A DNA stretch of 64,000 nucleotides. It comes from an uncultured Collinsella sp. (lineage in GTDB: Bacteria; Actinomycetota; Coriobacteriia; Coriobacteriales; Coriobacteriaceae). Shown here in pieces: positions 41,758-51,279 of this stretch. Position numbers and translations under genes: made by a program. Within the stretch, counting starts at the first letter, position 1, and every line of letters starts with the position of its first letter. The stretch spans positions 1-64,000 of the forward strand of contig CABUUK010000003.1 in NCBI GenBank assembly GCA_902494765.1, in the 5' to 3' direction. Below the pieces are notes generated by a model. The model saw nothing but the letters and a program-made list of their open reading frames with translations, had not been told where the DNA came from and did no database searches.

Positions 41758-42867
41758 TTACTCTGGTTTGAGCCCAAAGCACGCTCGGAGCGTATTCAGC
41801 AGAGCATCTTGCCTCTTTCGACGAGCCTCTACGCGATTCTGATATCGCTTACCCATACGCTGGTGGATGCGCCATGCGAGTGCTTCCATCGCTTCCATGT
41901 CACAGAGCATTTCGTTGTTGACCGTCGCGACCTCGATTCCCATAGTAATCAAGCCCGTGTTGCGCTTTTCATCATGGATACGTCCCCTCCGGGAGGAATG
42001 ACCCAGCTCACCGTTGTATTCCAGGTCAAACCGGGCTGCTTCCTGATACGCATCGCAAACTGCATGCGGCATCCCCGAGATTGCCTGCGCGCGGTCATCG
42101 AACTCAATCTTGTAGTCGGTCTTAAAGGGACCGCAGGCAAATCCGCCATAGGAAAACGGAAGCGAAAACAGAGCGAGCATGATGCACTCCATGGGCGAGC
42201 GCAAGTTTTCTGACAAGTAGGGACACAGACGCTGCAGTTTTTTGGCCGCATTCCCCTTGCATACCGCGAGGTAATCTGCCAGACGATCGGGCGTCAGCAC
42301 CGGCTCAACCTCAAAGTAGCCCACGTCTGCTGGCTGGTCCTTGTCCTTTGCAAATTTATTCGTAACAGGCGAGGTGTAGGGAGGCAGATACTTCCCGCGG
42401 TCGCTCAGTGAAATCTTAGAGCACAGCTCCTGGGCCAGGGCAAACGCCTGGATGCAGCCGACCTCGCGCGCAACGGCAACACAAAGGGCCTCGGGAGATA
42501 GGCTGTACACCCCCGGTTCCACCTCTAGAATCGAGCCGGCGGGCAACCCGGAACACACGGACCAGCCTACGCCAGGCATGCGGCGGCGCTGCGCCGCAGA
42601 TCCCACCAGCAAGCACAGATCTTCTTGCACCTCGCCACTTTTGGCTCCAATTCGCACCAAGTCAGGAAGATAGATATCCTCGGTCGAGGGCGACGACGTG
42701 CGCAGCACACGGCGCTCTTCATCGGGATCGAGGTCCCTCCAGCTGATGTAACCCATTTGTCGGCGCTCGGCGCGCATCATTCGTAGCGCCGAGGCGCCTG
42801 TTAGGATTACGGAAGCCGCTAGCTGCTCTTTTGTCGGTTTGTTGCACCGCCTGATTGTTACCGCCAC
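41758..42867 (-). CDS. hypothetical protein with possible PD-(D/E)XK nuclease-like C-terminus
   Basis: About 369 residues, from a GTG at 42867 preceded by GGGG at eight bases; a TTG at 42885 is also open and would overlap comF. The middle carries a pattern seen in AbiEi-like or DUF559-type proteins. The C-terminal part ARFDLEYNGELGHSS...IHDEKRNTGLITMGIEV has the D-x-E-Y/E-H arrangement reminiscent of Vsr/DUF559-type nuclease folds. No clear family can be named. It follows comF in the same direction. Confidence 0.6.
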   Translation of the reverse strand: MAVTIRRCNKPTKEQLAASVILTGASALRMMRAERRQMGYISWRDLDPDEERRVLRTSSPSTEDIYLPDLVRIGAKSGEVQEDLCLLVGSAAQRRRMPGVGWSVCSGLPAGSILEVEPGVYSLSPEALCVAVAREVGCIQAFALAQELCSKISLSDRGKYLPPYTSPVTNKFAKDKDQPADVGYFEVEPVLTPDRLADYLAVCKGNAAKKLQRLCPYLSENLRSPMECIMLALFSLPFSYGGFACGPFKTDYKIEFDDRAQAISGMPHAVCDAYQEAARFDLEYNGELGHSSRRGRIHDEKRNTGLITMGIEVATVNNEMLCDMEAMEALAWRIHQRMGKRYQNRVEARRKRQDALLNTLRACFGLKPE

Positions 42868-42878
42868 ATGAATCACCC

Positions 42879-43685
42879 CTACCAAACGCGTGCGATAGCG
42901 AGGCCATCGACTGCTGCGGCGCCGGCGCGCTTGAGTTCCGCCGAAGCCGCTGCCATCGTCGCGCCCGTGGTGATAACGTCATCGATAAGCAGCAGGCGCT
43001 TGCCCCGCACGTCCTCAACCGTCTCGTACATGCCTTGGGCACGCTCGCGGCGCTCCTCACGACCGAGTTCGCGCTGGTCGCCATGCCCGTACTTGACGAG
43101 AGCATCGAGCAAGGGAACACCCGACAGCTCGCAAAATGGGCGCGCAATGGCCTCCATATGATCAAAACCACGCCGCCGAAACGCTGCCGCCGTCGCAGGC
43201 ACAAACACCACCGCATCCGCACCGGACAGCACGCCTCCGTAGCGATCGGGCGCTACGACCTGGGCATGCAGGGCGGTGTCGTAGAGCAGCTCCGCCAGAT
43301 ACGGAGCCAGACGTCGCTCGCCCGCATCCTTGTACGCTTTAATGATGCGCGGCAGCGGATGCGCATAGACGGCGCACGCCAGGCAGCGGTCGAGCGCCTC
43401 CGCCATTGCCGAGGACGTGCCCTCGACCGAACACTCAGTGCACAGCAAATCCCCAAACGGGGCGCCGCATCGGGTACAGCTATGACGTGGGTCGATGAGC
43501 GTGAGCGCGGCCAGGCAGTCTTGGCAAATAAGCGCATCGGCGCGTTCGCAGCCGGCACATCGTGTTGGCGACAATGCCTCGAGCGCCTCGTACGTCGCGC
43601 GCTCGGCAAACGGTAGCAATTCGTCCGCAAACGGTAGGGCACCGGCACTCTGCAGACGGCTCAATATGTTCAGATGGCTCTTCAA
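42879..43685 (-). CDS. comF: ComF-family amidophosphoribosyltransferase-like protein
   Basis: The 268-residue protein has an N-terminal zinc-finger-like region (CAGCERADALICQDCL, CTRCGAPFGDLLCTEC, about residues 40-90) and a PRT domain with VVFVPATAAAFRRRGFDHMEAIARPF and the PRPP loop KRLLLIDDVITTGATM. ComF proteins act in DNA uptake or in an uncertain salvage role. A hairpin upstream ends the ricT operon, so comF starts its own unit. Confidence 0.88.
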   Translation of the reverse strand: MKSHLNILSRLQSAGALPFADELLPFAERATYEALEALSPTRCAGCERADALICQDCLAALTLIDPRHSCTRCGAPFGDLLCTECSVEGTSSAMAEALDRCLACAVYAHPLPRIIKAYKDAGERRLAPYLAELLYDTALHAQVVAPDRYGGVLSGADAVVFVPATAAAFRRRGFDHMEAIARPFCELSGVPLLDALVKYGHGDQRELGREERRERAQGMYETVEDVRGKRLLLIDDVITTGATMAAASAELKRAGAAAVDGLAIARVW

Positions 43686-43688
43686 GAC

Positions 43689-43724
43689 ACAACCCTCCCT
43701 ACGCTCGATCGCAGGGAGGGTTGT
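43689..43724. terminator. hairpin between comF and ricT
   Basis: ACAACCCTCCCT (43689-43700) pairs with AGGGAGGGTTGT (43713-43724). It lies downstream of the leftward tmk-holB-ricT operon. Confidence 0.7.
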
Positions 43725-43787
43725 TGATTCGGCGCTATGATACCCCGATGCGCTCGGGGCAAGGCGGGTTAAATCCGCTCGCGGGCG

Positions 43788-45488
43788 TTATTCGCCGGCG
43801 GGCGGTTGTGGTACGGACGAAGACGGGGTCGAGCCCTCGCCACCATCCTGGCGCGGCTTGCGGGAACGACGACGGCGACGGCGCTTTTGACCCTGGTCGG
43901 CCGAGCCCTCGCCACCGCGATTCTCGCGCGGCTCGCGCTCGTCGCGAGCGGCGCCACGCGAAGCCTTGGCAGCCGCTCCCCCGCCATCCCCGGGACGACG
44001 GCGCGTGACCTTGACCTCGCCATCCGAGACCTGATCGGCCACGGAGGGCACTGAGGGCTTCTGTTGCGTGCCCGAGGAATGGCGACGGCGCGGACGCGGC
44101 GCGCGCTCATCCTCGCCACGTGACTTGCCGCCCTTGTCGGCAGGCGCATCGGAACCCGAGGGACCCTTGGAAGCGGCACCAGCCTCGCGAGCAGCTGCCG
44201 CGCGGAAGGCATCCTCGCGCTCCTCGCTCGACAGGTGACGGCGGCGACGGCGCGTGGGGTTCATGCCACCGCCGCGGTTTTGCTGCTGAGGCTGCTGAGT
44301 CTCGCGCTCGCGGGAGGAGTTCTTGTCTGCAGCTGCAGCCTCGCCGACATCGCCCGAGCCCGCGCGCTTGCGACGACGACGGCCACCGGCGGCCTCCTCG
44401 GCCTCGGGTGTCTCGGCCTTACCACGGCCCTTTCCGCGGCCACGGCCCTCGCCCTGGCTCTGAGCAGCGCGGGCATCGGAATCGGCATCGCGACGACGGC
44501 GCTTGGGCATCGACGTGCCGGCAAGACGGTCGGCGCTCGACAGGCCATCGCCCACGTCGACGCCGTTCTCGCGGTCGAGCTCCATGAGCGCCAGGCGCAT
44601 CTCGGGCGACTCGATGCGCTCGAGCACGTCACGCGTCACGCAGTCGGGGCGGCAGTTGCAGCCCTGCTCGGCAGCCTTCTTTTTGCAGCTCTCCGAGCAC
44701 GTCATATCGGCTAGGTTGACCTTAAAGACCTTGCCGTTCTCCAGGCGCAGCACCAGCTGCTCACGCGGCGTGTCATACTCCTGAATACGCGCCTTGCCGA
44801 GCGGCGTATCGATGAGCGTCTTCTTTTTGGGCGCACGGCTCTTAAAGTCCTTGTACGCCTCGAACTCGTAGCGCAGGCAGCACATCAGGCGGCCGCACAC
44901 GCCGCTGATCTTGGAGGAATTGAGCGGTAGGTCCTGCTCTTTTGCCATGCGGATCGAAACGGGCTCAAACTGTCCGCCAAAGCGCGTGCAGCAGAGCTCC
45001 TGTCCGCACTGGGCATAGCCGCCCACCAGGCGGGTCTCGTCGCGCACGCCGATCTGGCGCATGTCGACGCGAATGTGCAGCGTCGAGGACAGGTCCTTGA
45101 CGAGCTGGCGAAAATCGACGCGCTCCTCGGCCGCAAAGTAGAACACGGCCTTCTCGCCGCCAAACAGGTACTCGACGCCCACCGGCTTCATCTCGAGGTC
45201 GAGCTCTTTGACCAGACGGCGGAAATCGACCATCGCCTCGTCGCCCTGGATGGCAAGATCGTCGGCAAGCTGCAGGTCGATGTCGCTCGCCACGCGCAGC
45301 ACGGGCTTGAGCGGCTGACCGATCTCGTCTTGCGGCACCTCGAAGGGATCGGCCGTGACCAAGCCGATCTCGGTTCCGCGCTCGGTGGAGCAAATGGCAT
45401 AATCGGCCTCGAGGATATCAAGGTCCTGCGGGTCAAACCACAGGTCGCGCGAGGCGTAGGTAAACTTAACGGGTACGACTAACGGCAT
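43788..45488 (-). CDS. ricT: PSP1-domain protein (RicT/YaaT-like) with long basic disordered tail
   Basis: The 566-residue protein has a PSP1 domain of normal length (about residues 1-270). The key cysteines are in QCGQELCCTRFG, GVCGRLMCCLRYE and CSESCKKKAAEQGCNC. In RicT these coordinate an Fe-S cluster in the RicAFT complex that aids RNase Y. Residues 300-566 are an added low-complexity region rich in Arg, Gly, Ala and Asp with RRRRR clusters, similar to RNA-binding tails. The start overlaps the holB end by 10 bp, so tmk-holB-ricT form one operon. Confidence 0.85.
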   Translation of the reverse strand: MPLVVPVKFTYASRDLWFDPQDLDILEADYAICSTERGTEIGLVTADPFEVPQDEIGQPLKPVLRVASDIDLQLADDLAIQGDEAMVDFRRLVKELDLEMKPVGVEYLFGGEKAVFYFAAEERVDFRQLVKDLSSTLHIRVDMRQIGVRDETRLVGGYAQCGQELCCTRFGGQFEPVSIRMAKEQDLPLNSSKISGVCGRLMCCLRYEFEAYKDFKSRAPKKKTLIDTPLGKARIQEYDTPREQLVLRLENGKVFKVNLADMTCSESCKKKAAEQGCNCRPDCVTRDVLERIESPEMRLALMELDRENGVDVGDGLSSADRLAGTSMPKRRRRDADSDARAAQSQGEGRGRGKGRGKAETPEAEEAAGGRRRRKRAGSGDVGEAAAADKNSSRERETQQPQQQNRGGGMNPTRRRRRHLSSEEREDAFRAAAAREAGAASKGPSGSDAPADKGGKSRGEDERAPRPRRRHSSGTQQKPSVPSVADQVSDGEVKVTRRRPGDGGGAAAKASRGAARDEREPRENRGGEGSADQGQKRRRRRRSRKPRQDGGEGSTPSSSVPQPPAGE

Positions 45489-46606
45489 TTCAGTGCCTTC
45501 CTGATATCGAACAGCATGACCTCGATGGCCAGCTGGGGAGTAACGTTTCTGGCGATGTTGTGCTCGGCGGTTGCGACCGCCTCGAGCGCCTGGGTGGCAC
45601 CCGCAACATTCGTCGCAGCGGCAAGCCGACCGATCGTGTCACGCACGTCTTCGTTCACCACGTCGGCCGCCTCGTCCTGAAGTGTCAGCAGCACGTCGCG
45701 CATGAGCGTCCGCGCGCTCGCCAGCGCTTCCATGATACCCGAACGCTCGCGCGCGTTGAGTTCGCGCTTGTTGCGGTCCTCAAGCTGCTTCAATGCTCCA
45801 CGCGACAGGTAGTCGGCGTTTTGCTCGAGTACCTTTTCCTGCGTGGACTTGACCTCGGCAAGCGGCGCCTTGACGGCGACGATGAGCGACTTGGCGCGAC
45901 TGAGCACGTCGGCCTCGTCGGCGGCAATGAGTGAGTCGATGGCACGGACCATCTGACGGCGGGCGTCCTGGCGCTCGGCGCTCTTAAGAAACTCGATGCC
46001 ACGCGTGGGGCTTCCCGCCACGGCGACGGCCATGCGACAACGCGCGATATCCTGACCGGTGGCGCGGCTCACGGCCTGCGCGGCGACGGCGGGCGATACC
46101 AGCCGAAACGGCACGCACTGGCAACGACTCACGATAGTGGGCAGCATCACGTCGGCCGAGGTGCCCAGCAAGATAAACATAACGCCCTCGGGCGGCTCCT
46201 CGAGCGTTTTGAGCAGTGCGTTGGCGGTGTTGGCACGCAGTTGCTCGGCACGGTCGATGATGTAGACCTTGGCCTTGGCACGGATGGGCGCCAGTGGCAC
46301 GTCATCGAGCAGCTCGCGGGTCTGGGCAATGAGGTAACCCGTGGCGCTCTCGGGCGTGTAATAGTGCACGTCGGGGTGCGTATGGCGGGCGACGCGCACG
46401 CAGCTATCGCATGAGCCGCAGCCATCCTGCTCGCACAGGAAGGCTTGGGCGAGCGCCCACGCGGCGTCGAGCTTGCCCGCGCCGGGCGCGCCCAAAAACA
46501 GGTAGGCGTGCGATGCGCGACCGCTAGCGACGGCATTGGTCAAAAAGTCACGCACGCGCTCTTGGGTGTCGAGCTTGGCCAGCAGGCTTGCCTGAGCGGG
46601 GGCCAT
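45479..46606 (-). CDS. holB: DNA polymerase III delta' subunit
   Basis: The 375-residue clamp-loader subunit has Walker A-like GAPGAGKLDAAW, the zinc cluster CEQDGCGSCDSCVRVARHTHPDVH, IIDRAEQLRANTANALLKTLEEPPEGV and the sensor region TIVSRCQCV. The lysine of the P-loop is present. ATG at 46606 follows the tmk stop by one base. The order tmk, holB, ricT is widely conserved in Gram-positive bacteria. Confidence 0.93.
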   Translation of the reverse strand: MAPAQASLLAKLDTQERVRDFLTNAVASGRASHAYLFLGAPGAGKLDAAWALAQAFLCEQDGCGSCDSCVRVARHTHPDVHYYTPESATGYLIAQTRELLDDVPLAPIRAKAKVYIIDRAEQLRANTANALLKTLEEPPEGVMFILLGTSADVMLPTIVSRCQCVPFRLVSPAVAAQAVSRATGQDIARCRMAVAVAGSPTRGIEFLKSAERQDARRQMVRAIDSLIAADEADVLSRAKSLIVAVKAPLAEVKSTQEKVLEQNADYLSRGALKQLEDRNKRELNARERSGIMEALASARTLMRDVLLTLQDEAADVVNEDVRDTIGRLAAATNVAGATQALEAVATAEHNIARNVTPQLAIEVMLFDIRKALKCR

Positions 46607-46607
46607 G

Positions 46608-47291
46608 TTACTCGGCCTCCTTGGCAAGCGCGGCGGCGACGGCTTCCTGCGGAATGTCGAGACCGTACGCGCGAACCTGCTCGACCGTCTTCTCGAAGAC
46701 TTCCTCGACGGTCGTAGTGGCGTCGATGAGCTTTACGCGGTCTGGCTCCTCGGCAGCAATTGCGCAAAACCCCTCGTAGACACGCTCCTGGAATGCCATG
46801 CCCTTAGCCTCCATGCGATCTGCCGCGCCACGGGCTGCCATGCGCAGCGCCGCCTGCTCGGGCGTGATGTGGTAGACGAGTGTGAGCGCCGGGTGCGTTC
46901 CCGCGACGGCCAGGTTGTTGGCGTCGCGCACCATCTGGCGGTCGAGCCCATCGGCAAATGCCTGGTAGCAGGTCGTGGAATCGTAGAAGCGATCGCACAG
47001 GACCACCTTGCCGGCAGCGAGGGCGGGCGCGATGACCTCGTGCACCAGCTGGGCACGCGCAGCCTCGTAGAGCAACAGCTCGCAGGTATCGCCCATCGTC
47101 GTGTTGGCAGGGTCGAGCAGCAGGGCGCGAATCTTTTCGCTGATGGCAGTGCCGCCCGGCTCGCGCAGGCTCACAACCTGATAGCCAGCGAGTTCGAGCA
47201 CGCGGGCAAGCAGGCGCGCCTGCGTGGACTTGCCAGCGCCATCGACGCCCTCGAGCGTGATAAAGCTATGTTGAGCGGGCTCAAAAGCCAT
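46608..47291 (-). CDS. tmk: thymidylate kinase
   Basis: The 227-residue enzyme phosphorylates dTMP. Motifs are the P-loop FITLEGVDGAGKSTQARLL, LREPGGTAISEKIR (DR-type TMP site) and CDRFYDSTTCYQAF. It is slightly longer than E. coli Tmk because of a C-terminal extension of about 15 residues. AAGGGG precedes the start. It heads the tmk-holB-ricT operon. Confidence 0.93.
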   Translation of the reverse strand: MAFEPAQHSFITLEGVDGAGKSTQARLLARVLELAGYQVVSLREPGGTAISEKIRALLLDPANTTMGDTCELLLYEAARAQLVHEVIAPALAAGKVVLCDRFYDSTTCYQAFADGLDRQMVRDANNLAVAGTHPALTLVYHITPEQAALRMAARGAADRMEAKGMAFQERVYEGFCAIAAEEPDRVKLIDATTTVEEVFEKTVEQVRAYGLDIPQEAVAAALAKEAE

Positions 47292-47393
47292 GAGCGCAGC
47301 CCCTTCCTACAAGGCGCGTAAATGCAGATATATCAACCAAGCCATGATACCCCAGTGCTCGGCGCGTCCCCAATGGCTAATGGTGCCTTTCCA

Positions 47394-47462
47394 AAGTTGC
47401 GGTGAAATAGGGACTGGTTGAAGCCCTGAGACCGCCAAACAGTCCCTATTTCACCGCAACTT
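47394..47462. repeat. perfect 23-bp inverted repeat
   Basis: 47394-47416 (AAGTTGCGGTGAAATAGGG...) and 47440-47462 are exact complements around a 23-nt loop. It lies between the divergent tmk and zinc-ribbon genes and shares the GTCCCTATTTC-type palindrome theme of REP elements. Confidence 0.75.
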
Positions 47463-47530
47463 ATGATGGGGAATTTTGGACGCTGGGTATAATCGTCGTA
47501 TTGCATTGAAATGTGGCGAAAGGAGTGGCA

Positions 47531-48508
47531 ATGTCTCGGTATTGCGCCTCGTGCGGCAAACTTCTTGCAGATGATGCCAAGTTCTGCACCTCATGCGGTG
47601 CACCCGTTGAGCAGACAACCGCAAGCAATGGCCAACCCGCGTTTGAGCAGACCGGCTTCCTCGATACGCCGCAAGCTAAGCCGGACGACCCCCTCGCCTA
47701 TCGCCCCGACCCCGCCGCCAGCCCCGCAGCGGTCGAAACGACGCAGCGCATACCCGTCGCGGACACCCCGCCCCAACAGCAACCGGCATCTACGTACGCG
47801 CCTGATTCACCGCAGGCCCCCGCCGCCAAAAAGAGCAGCACCAAGGCGCTTATCGCCGTTATCGTTGTGCTCGTGGCAATTATCATCGCCTTGGTCATCT
47901 TTTTTGTGATCAAGCCTTTCGACAACGCCGCCACGCAAACGACTGCCGAGATTACTAAGCTGCACCATGATGTCGACTCCGACGACCTTAAGCCCCTTGG
48001 CAACCTCAATAGCCTTTACGACGATGACGACGATGATGATGACGGCGAAGCAACCCTCTCCGAGCAAAACCTCTACCGTCGCCTGAGCGAATACTACGAC
48101 CTGCTCGAAGATCTCGATAGCCAGGTCCGTGCCTGCGCAGAGGCGTTCAATGGCGGTTATCTGGAAGAGGACCGTACCGCCCGTCAAAATCTCGCTGATG
48201 TCGCCGAGCGCACGGAAGACACCATCGAACAGTACTACGATATCGTCGAGGACCTGGACGTCCCCATGAGCTCTAAGAACTACAGCTCCTGGAAAGACAT
48301 CGTCGCCCTGTATGACGACCTGGACCACCGCATCGACGCGATCTGCGATGCCTGGGAGATCAGCCTAAAGTACGCAAAGCCCGCGGACCATAAGGACGAA
48401 ATCGTGGCGCCGCTGTCGCGCGACAACGTGGCGGGCACCAATGACAACAAGTACCGTCAGGACTTTGAGGACCGCTATCCCGGCGCCAAGCCTGTCGAGG
48501 TGAACTAG
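47531..48508 (+). CDS. zinc-ribbon membrane protein of unknown function
   Basis: The 325-residue protein starts with a zinc ribbon CASCGKLLADDAKFCTSCG (residues 5-23), then a Pro-rich linker, one membrane helix (ALIAVIVVLVAIIIALVIFFV, about 106-127) and an acidic external domain (DDDDDDDGE at 150) predicted to be helical. AGGAG precedes the start. Such proteins are common in Coriobacteria and Firmicutes; the function is unknown. Confidence 0.8.
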   Translation: MSRYCASCGKLLADDAKFCTSCGAPVEQTTASNGQPAFEQTGFLDTPQAKPDDPLAYRPDPAASPAAVETTQRIPVADTPPQQQPASTYAPDSPQAPAAKKSSTKALIAVIVVLVAIIIALVIFFVIKPFDNAATQTTAEITKLHHDVDSDDLKPLGNLNSLYDDDDDDDDGEATLSEQNLYRRLSEYYDLLEDLDSQVRACAEAFNGGYLEEDRTARQNLADVAERTEDTIEQYYDIVEDLDVPMSSKNYSSWKDIVALYDDLDHRIDAICDAWEISLKYAKPADHKDEIVAPLSRDNVAGTNDNKYRQDFEDRYPGAKPVEVN

Positions 48509-48531
48509 TCGCATGCGACGTTCTTAAACAG

Positions 48532-48561
48532 CTAGTCATTAAAGAACGTCCCCAATGACTA
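48532..48561. repeat. REP-like palindromic repeat, copy 3
   Basis: CTAGTCATTAAAGAACGTCC and CCAATGACTA. It differs from copy 2 by one base in the loop. A partial copy (GACGTTCTTAAACAG) precedes it. Confidence 0.75.
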
Positions 48562-48564
48562 CGC

Positions 48565-48604
48565 AAAAAACGAGCGAGGATCATGGGACCCTCGCTCGTT
48601 TTTG
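48565..48604. terminator. bidirectional terminator
   Basis: AAAAAACGAGCGAGG pairs with CCTCGCTCGTTTTT. It serves the zinc-ribbon gene (+) and the topoisomerase gene (-). Confidence 0.85.
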
Positions 48605-48630
48605 TTTTAGGCGATGTTTCGACCGTGCGG

Positions 48631-51225
48631 CTACTTGTCGGCAGCGGTCTTTTTGGTGGTCGACTTCTTCGCGGTCGTCTTCTTGGCGGCAGTGGCTTTC
48701 TTAGCCGTGGTCTTCTTTGCCGCCGTGGTCTTCTTTGCCGCGCTCGCCTTGGTCGCAGTCTTGCGGCCGCGGGCGGGCTTCTTCTCCTTGGTCGGGCAGT
48801 CCATGTTGACGCAGATACGCCACGGACCGCGCGCCGTGTTGACCACCACGATGGGAGCGCCGCACTCGGGACAGGTCTCGCCCGTCGCTTCGAGTTTGCC
48901 GCGCGCCGGCAGCGGATAGCTCACGCCGCAATCGTCATAGTTGGTGCAGCGGATAAAGCGCTTGCCGCTCTTCTCGCTCTTGTGTGCAATCAGATCGCCA
49001 TGACGTCCGGCCTCGGCGCACACCTTGCACTCGCCCACCTTAAGGTCGGGCTCGTAGTTAGTGGGGCATGTGGGGTTCACGCAAATCTCGAAGGCCTTCT
49101 GGCGGAACGGCTGGCACTTAATGCGCGGCGCACCGCACTCGGGGCACACGGCGGCCTCGCCCTCGAGCGGGCTTACCTTGACGCCGCTCGGCACCGGATA
49201 GGTCACATCGCAGTCGGGCCAGCCCATGCAGCCGATAAAGCTGCCGCGGGTCTTGGCGCTCGTCTTCATAACCAAGTCCTTGCCGCACTTGGGGCAGGCG
49301 CCCACGCGCGCATCAGCCGTGACGGCGTCGCTGATGGCGTCTCCCAGCTCCTGCGTATGCTTGAGCAGCTCGTCGAGCACACCGGCCAGCAGCGCGCGCG
49401 AGTGCGTCACGACATGCTCTTCGGTGTCCTCGCCGCGCTCCACGCGAGTCATGTCGCCGTCGAGCTCGCTGGTCATATCGGGGCTCGTGATGCGCGGGGC
49501 AAACTGCGACAGTGCATCGATGATGGCGATACCCAGCTGACTCGGCTCCACGGGATCGTTTTTGAGGTAGCGCACGGCGTACAGGCGCTCGATGATGCTC
49601 GCACGCGTGGACTTGGTGCCCAGGCCGCGCTTTTCCATCTCCTGCACGAGCTTGCCCTGGCTGTAGCGCGCGGGCGGCTCGGTCTGTTTGGCCTCGAGCT
49701 TAATGTCGAATACGTCGACCATATCGCCCTGCTCCAGCGGCGGCATCTGCTCGTCGCGCTTAAGGCCGTACGGGTATGCCTCGCGGAAACCCGGGGTCAC
49801 GAGCACATCGCCCGAAGCCACGAACGGCTCACCGTTCACATCGAGCTCGAGCTTGGTGTTCTCGATGGTCGCGGGACCCATGAGCGTCGCCAGGAAGCGG
49901 CGGGCGATGAGGTCGTAGAGCTTGCGCTGGCCGCCGTCGAGCGTGGACGGATCGCCCTCGCCCGTGGGATAGATAGGCGGGTGGTCGGTGGTCTCGACCT
50001 TGCCGCGCGTGGGCTTCATGGGACCGGCGAGCACCTTTTTGCATACGGGCGCCAGCGCCGGATTGATCTTTGCCAGGTCGCTCACCACGGCGCCCAGATC
50101 GAGCGTCGCAGGGTACACGGTGTTGTCGACACGCGGATAGCTGATGAGACCGGCCATGTAGAGGGACTCGGCGATGCGCATCGTACGCGCAGGCGAGATG
50201 CCCTCGGCCGCGGCGGCAGCCTGCAGCGAGGTGGTCGCAAACGGCGTGGGCGGCTGCTGCTTACGCGAGCGCTTGGTCACCGCGGCAACGGTCGCCGTCG
50301 TAGCGCCGTCAACGTGGCCGTACGCTGTCTCGGCAGCATCCTTGTCGGTAAAGCGTGCCGTCTTGTGCGCAATCTTAAAGCGGTCGTCCTCGGCAGCACC
50401 CTGTGCGGCGCCCATGCCGCGGATCTGCCAATAGTCCTCGGGCACAAACGCCATGCGCTCGCGCTCGCGCTCGACCACCAGGGCAAGCGTCGGCGTCTGC
50501 ACGCGGCCGGCAGAGCGCACGTTGCCAAAGCCGCCAAACTTGGCGAGCGTCAGGTAGCGCGTGAGCACCGCACCCCAAATGAGGTCGATGTGCTGACGGC
50601 TCTCGCCCGCGTCGGCCAGGTTCTGGTCGAGCGAGACGAGATTATCGAAGGCCTGCGTGATCTCGGCCTTGGTAAACGAAGAATACTGGGCGCGGGCGAC
50701 CGGCAGGTCGGGCGCAACCTCGCGCACCTTGTTGAGGGCGTCCGAACCGATCAGCTCGCCCTCGCGATCGAAGTCCGTGGCGATGATGACGCTGTCGGAC
50801 TTCTTGGCAAGGTTCTTGAGCGAGCGAATGAGCTCTTTCTCGGCCGGCAACTTAATGACGGGCGCCCAGGTGAGATAGGGCAGGCTCTCGAGCTTCCAGC
50901 CCTTGATGGAGATGCCATCGGCAAGAAACGGCTTGCGCTTGGTATCGTAGGGCGGACGCGCCAGGCCATCGGGTATGTCGGCCGGCAGCATCTCGCCGTC
51001 CTCGGTGACCGAATACCAGCCCAGCTTTTTATCGAACAGCACACTGTCGCAAAAATCGGGCGCAAGGATGTGACCGGCAAGGCCGATCGTCACGCACTCC
51101 TCGCCCTTCCACTCAAAACGGTAGATGGCGGTGTTGTACACCTTGTCCTTTTTGGGCTTGCCCGTGGACAGACGCTCGGCGATCTGACGCGCGGCGTCGT
51201 TTTTCTCGGCGATGATGAGCTTCAA
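48631..51225 (-). CDS. type IA DNA topoisomerase with four zinc fingers and Lys/Ala-rich tail
   Basis: The 864-residue enzyme has a Toprim domain (MKLIIAEKNDAARQIAE; TDFDREGELIG with the catalytic acidic residues) and the active-site tyrosine in GLISYPRVDNT. Four C-terminal CxxC...C zinc fingers follow (CPKCG, CPECG, CKVCA, CPECG, from about residue 660), then a tail of AAKKTTAKK repeats (from about 810). It relaxes negative supercoils. It resembles the archaeal-type TopA/TopB-like enzymes of Actinobacteria. The tail recalls histone H1-like DNA-binding ends. Distance to hypB is 55 bp, so it may share that operon. Confidence 0.9.
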   Translation of the reverse strand: MKLIIAEKNDAARQIAERLSTGKPKKDKVYNTAIYRFEWKGEECVTIGLAGHILAPDFCDSVLFDKKLGWYSVTEDGEMLPADIPDGLARPPYDTKRKPFLADGISIKGWKLESLPYLTWAPVIKLPAEKELIRSLKNLAKKSDSVIIATDFDREGELIGSDALNKVREVAPDLPVARAQYSSFTKAEITQAFDNLVSLDQNLADAGESRQHIDLIWGAVLTRYLTLAKFGGFGNVRSAGRVQTPTLALVVERERERMAFVPEDYWQIRGMGAAQGAAEDDRFKIAHKTARFTDKDAAETAYGHVDGATTATVAAVTKRSRKQQPPTPFATTSLQAAAAAEGISPARTMRIAESLYMAGLISYPRVDNTVYPATLDLGAVVSDLAKINPALAPVCKKVLAGPMKPTRGKVETTDHPPIYPTGEGDPSTLDGGQRKLYDLIARRFLATLMGPATIENTKLELDVNGEPFVASGDVLVTPGFREAYPYGLKRDEQMPPLEQGDMVDVFDIKLEAKQTEPPARYSQGKLVQEMEKRGLGTKSTRASIIERLYAVRYLKNDPVEPSQLGIAIIDALSQFAPRITSPDMTSELDGDMTRVERGEDTEEHVVTHSRALLAGVLDELLKHTQELGDAISDAVTADARVGACPKCGKDLVMKTSAKTRGSFIGCMGWPDCDVTYPVPSGVKVSPLEGEAAVCPECGAPRIKCQPFRQKAFEICVNPTCPTNYEPDLKVGECKVCAEAGRHGDLIAHKSEKSGKRFIRCTNYDDCGVSYPLPARGKLEATGETCPECGAPIVVVNTARGPWRICVNMDCPTKEKKPARGRKTATKASAAKKTTAAKKTTAKKATAAKKTTAKKSTTKKTAADK

Positions 51226-51279
51226 AAGAGGCTCCTATCTCGTATCTCTGCGGCTACGACCGCCCGTATGGCGGCCGAC

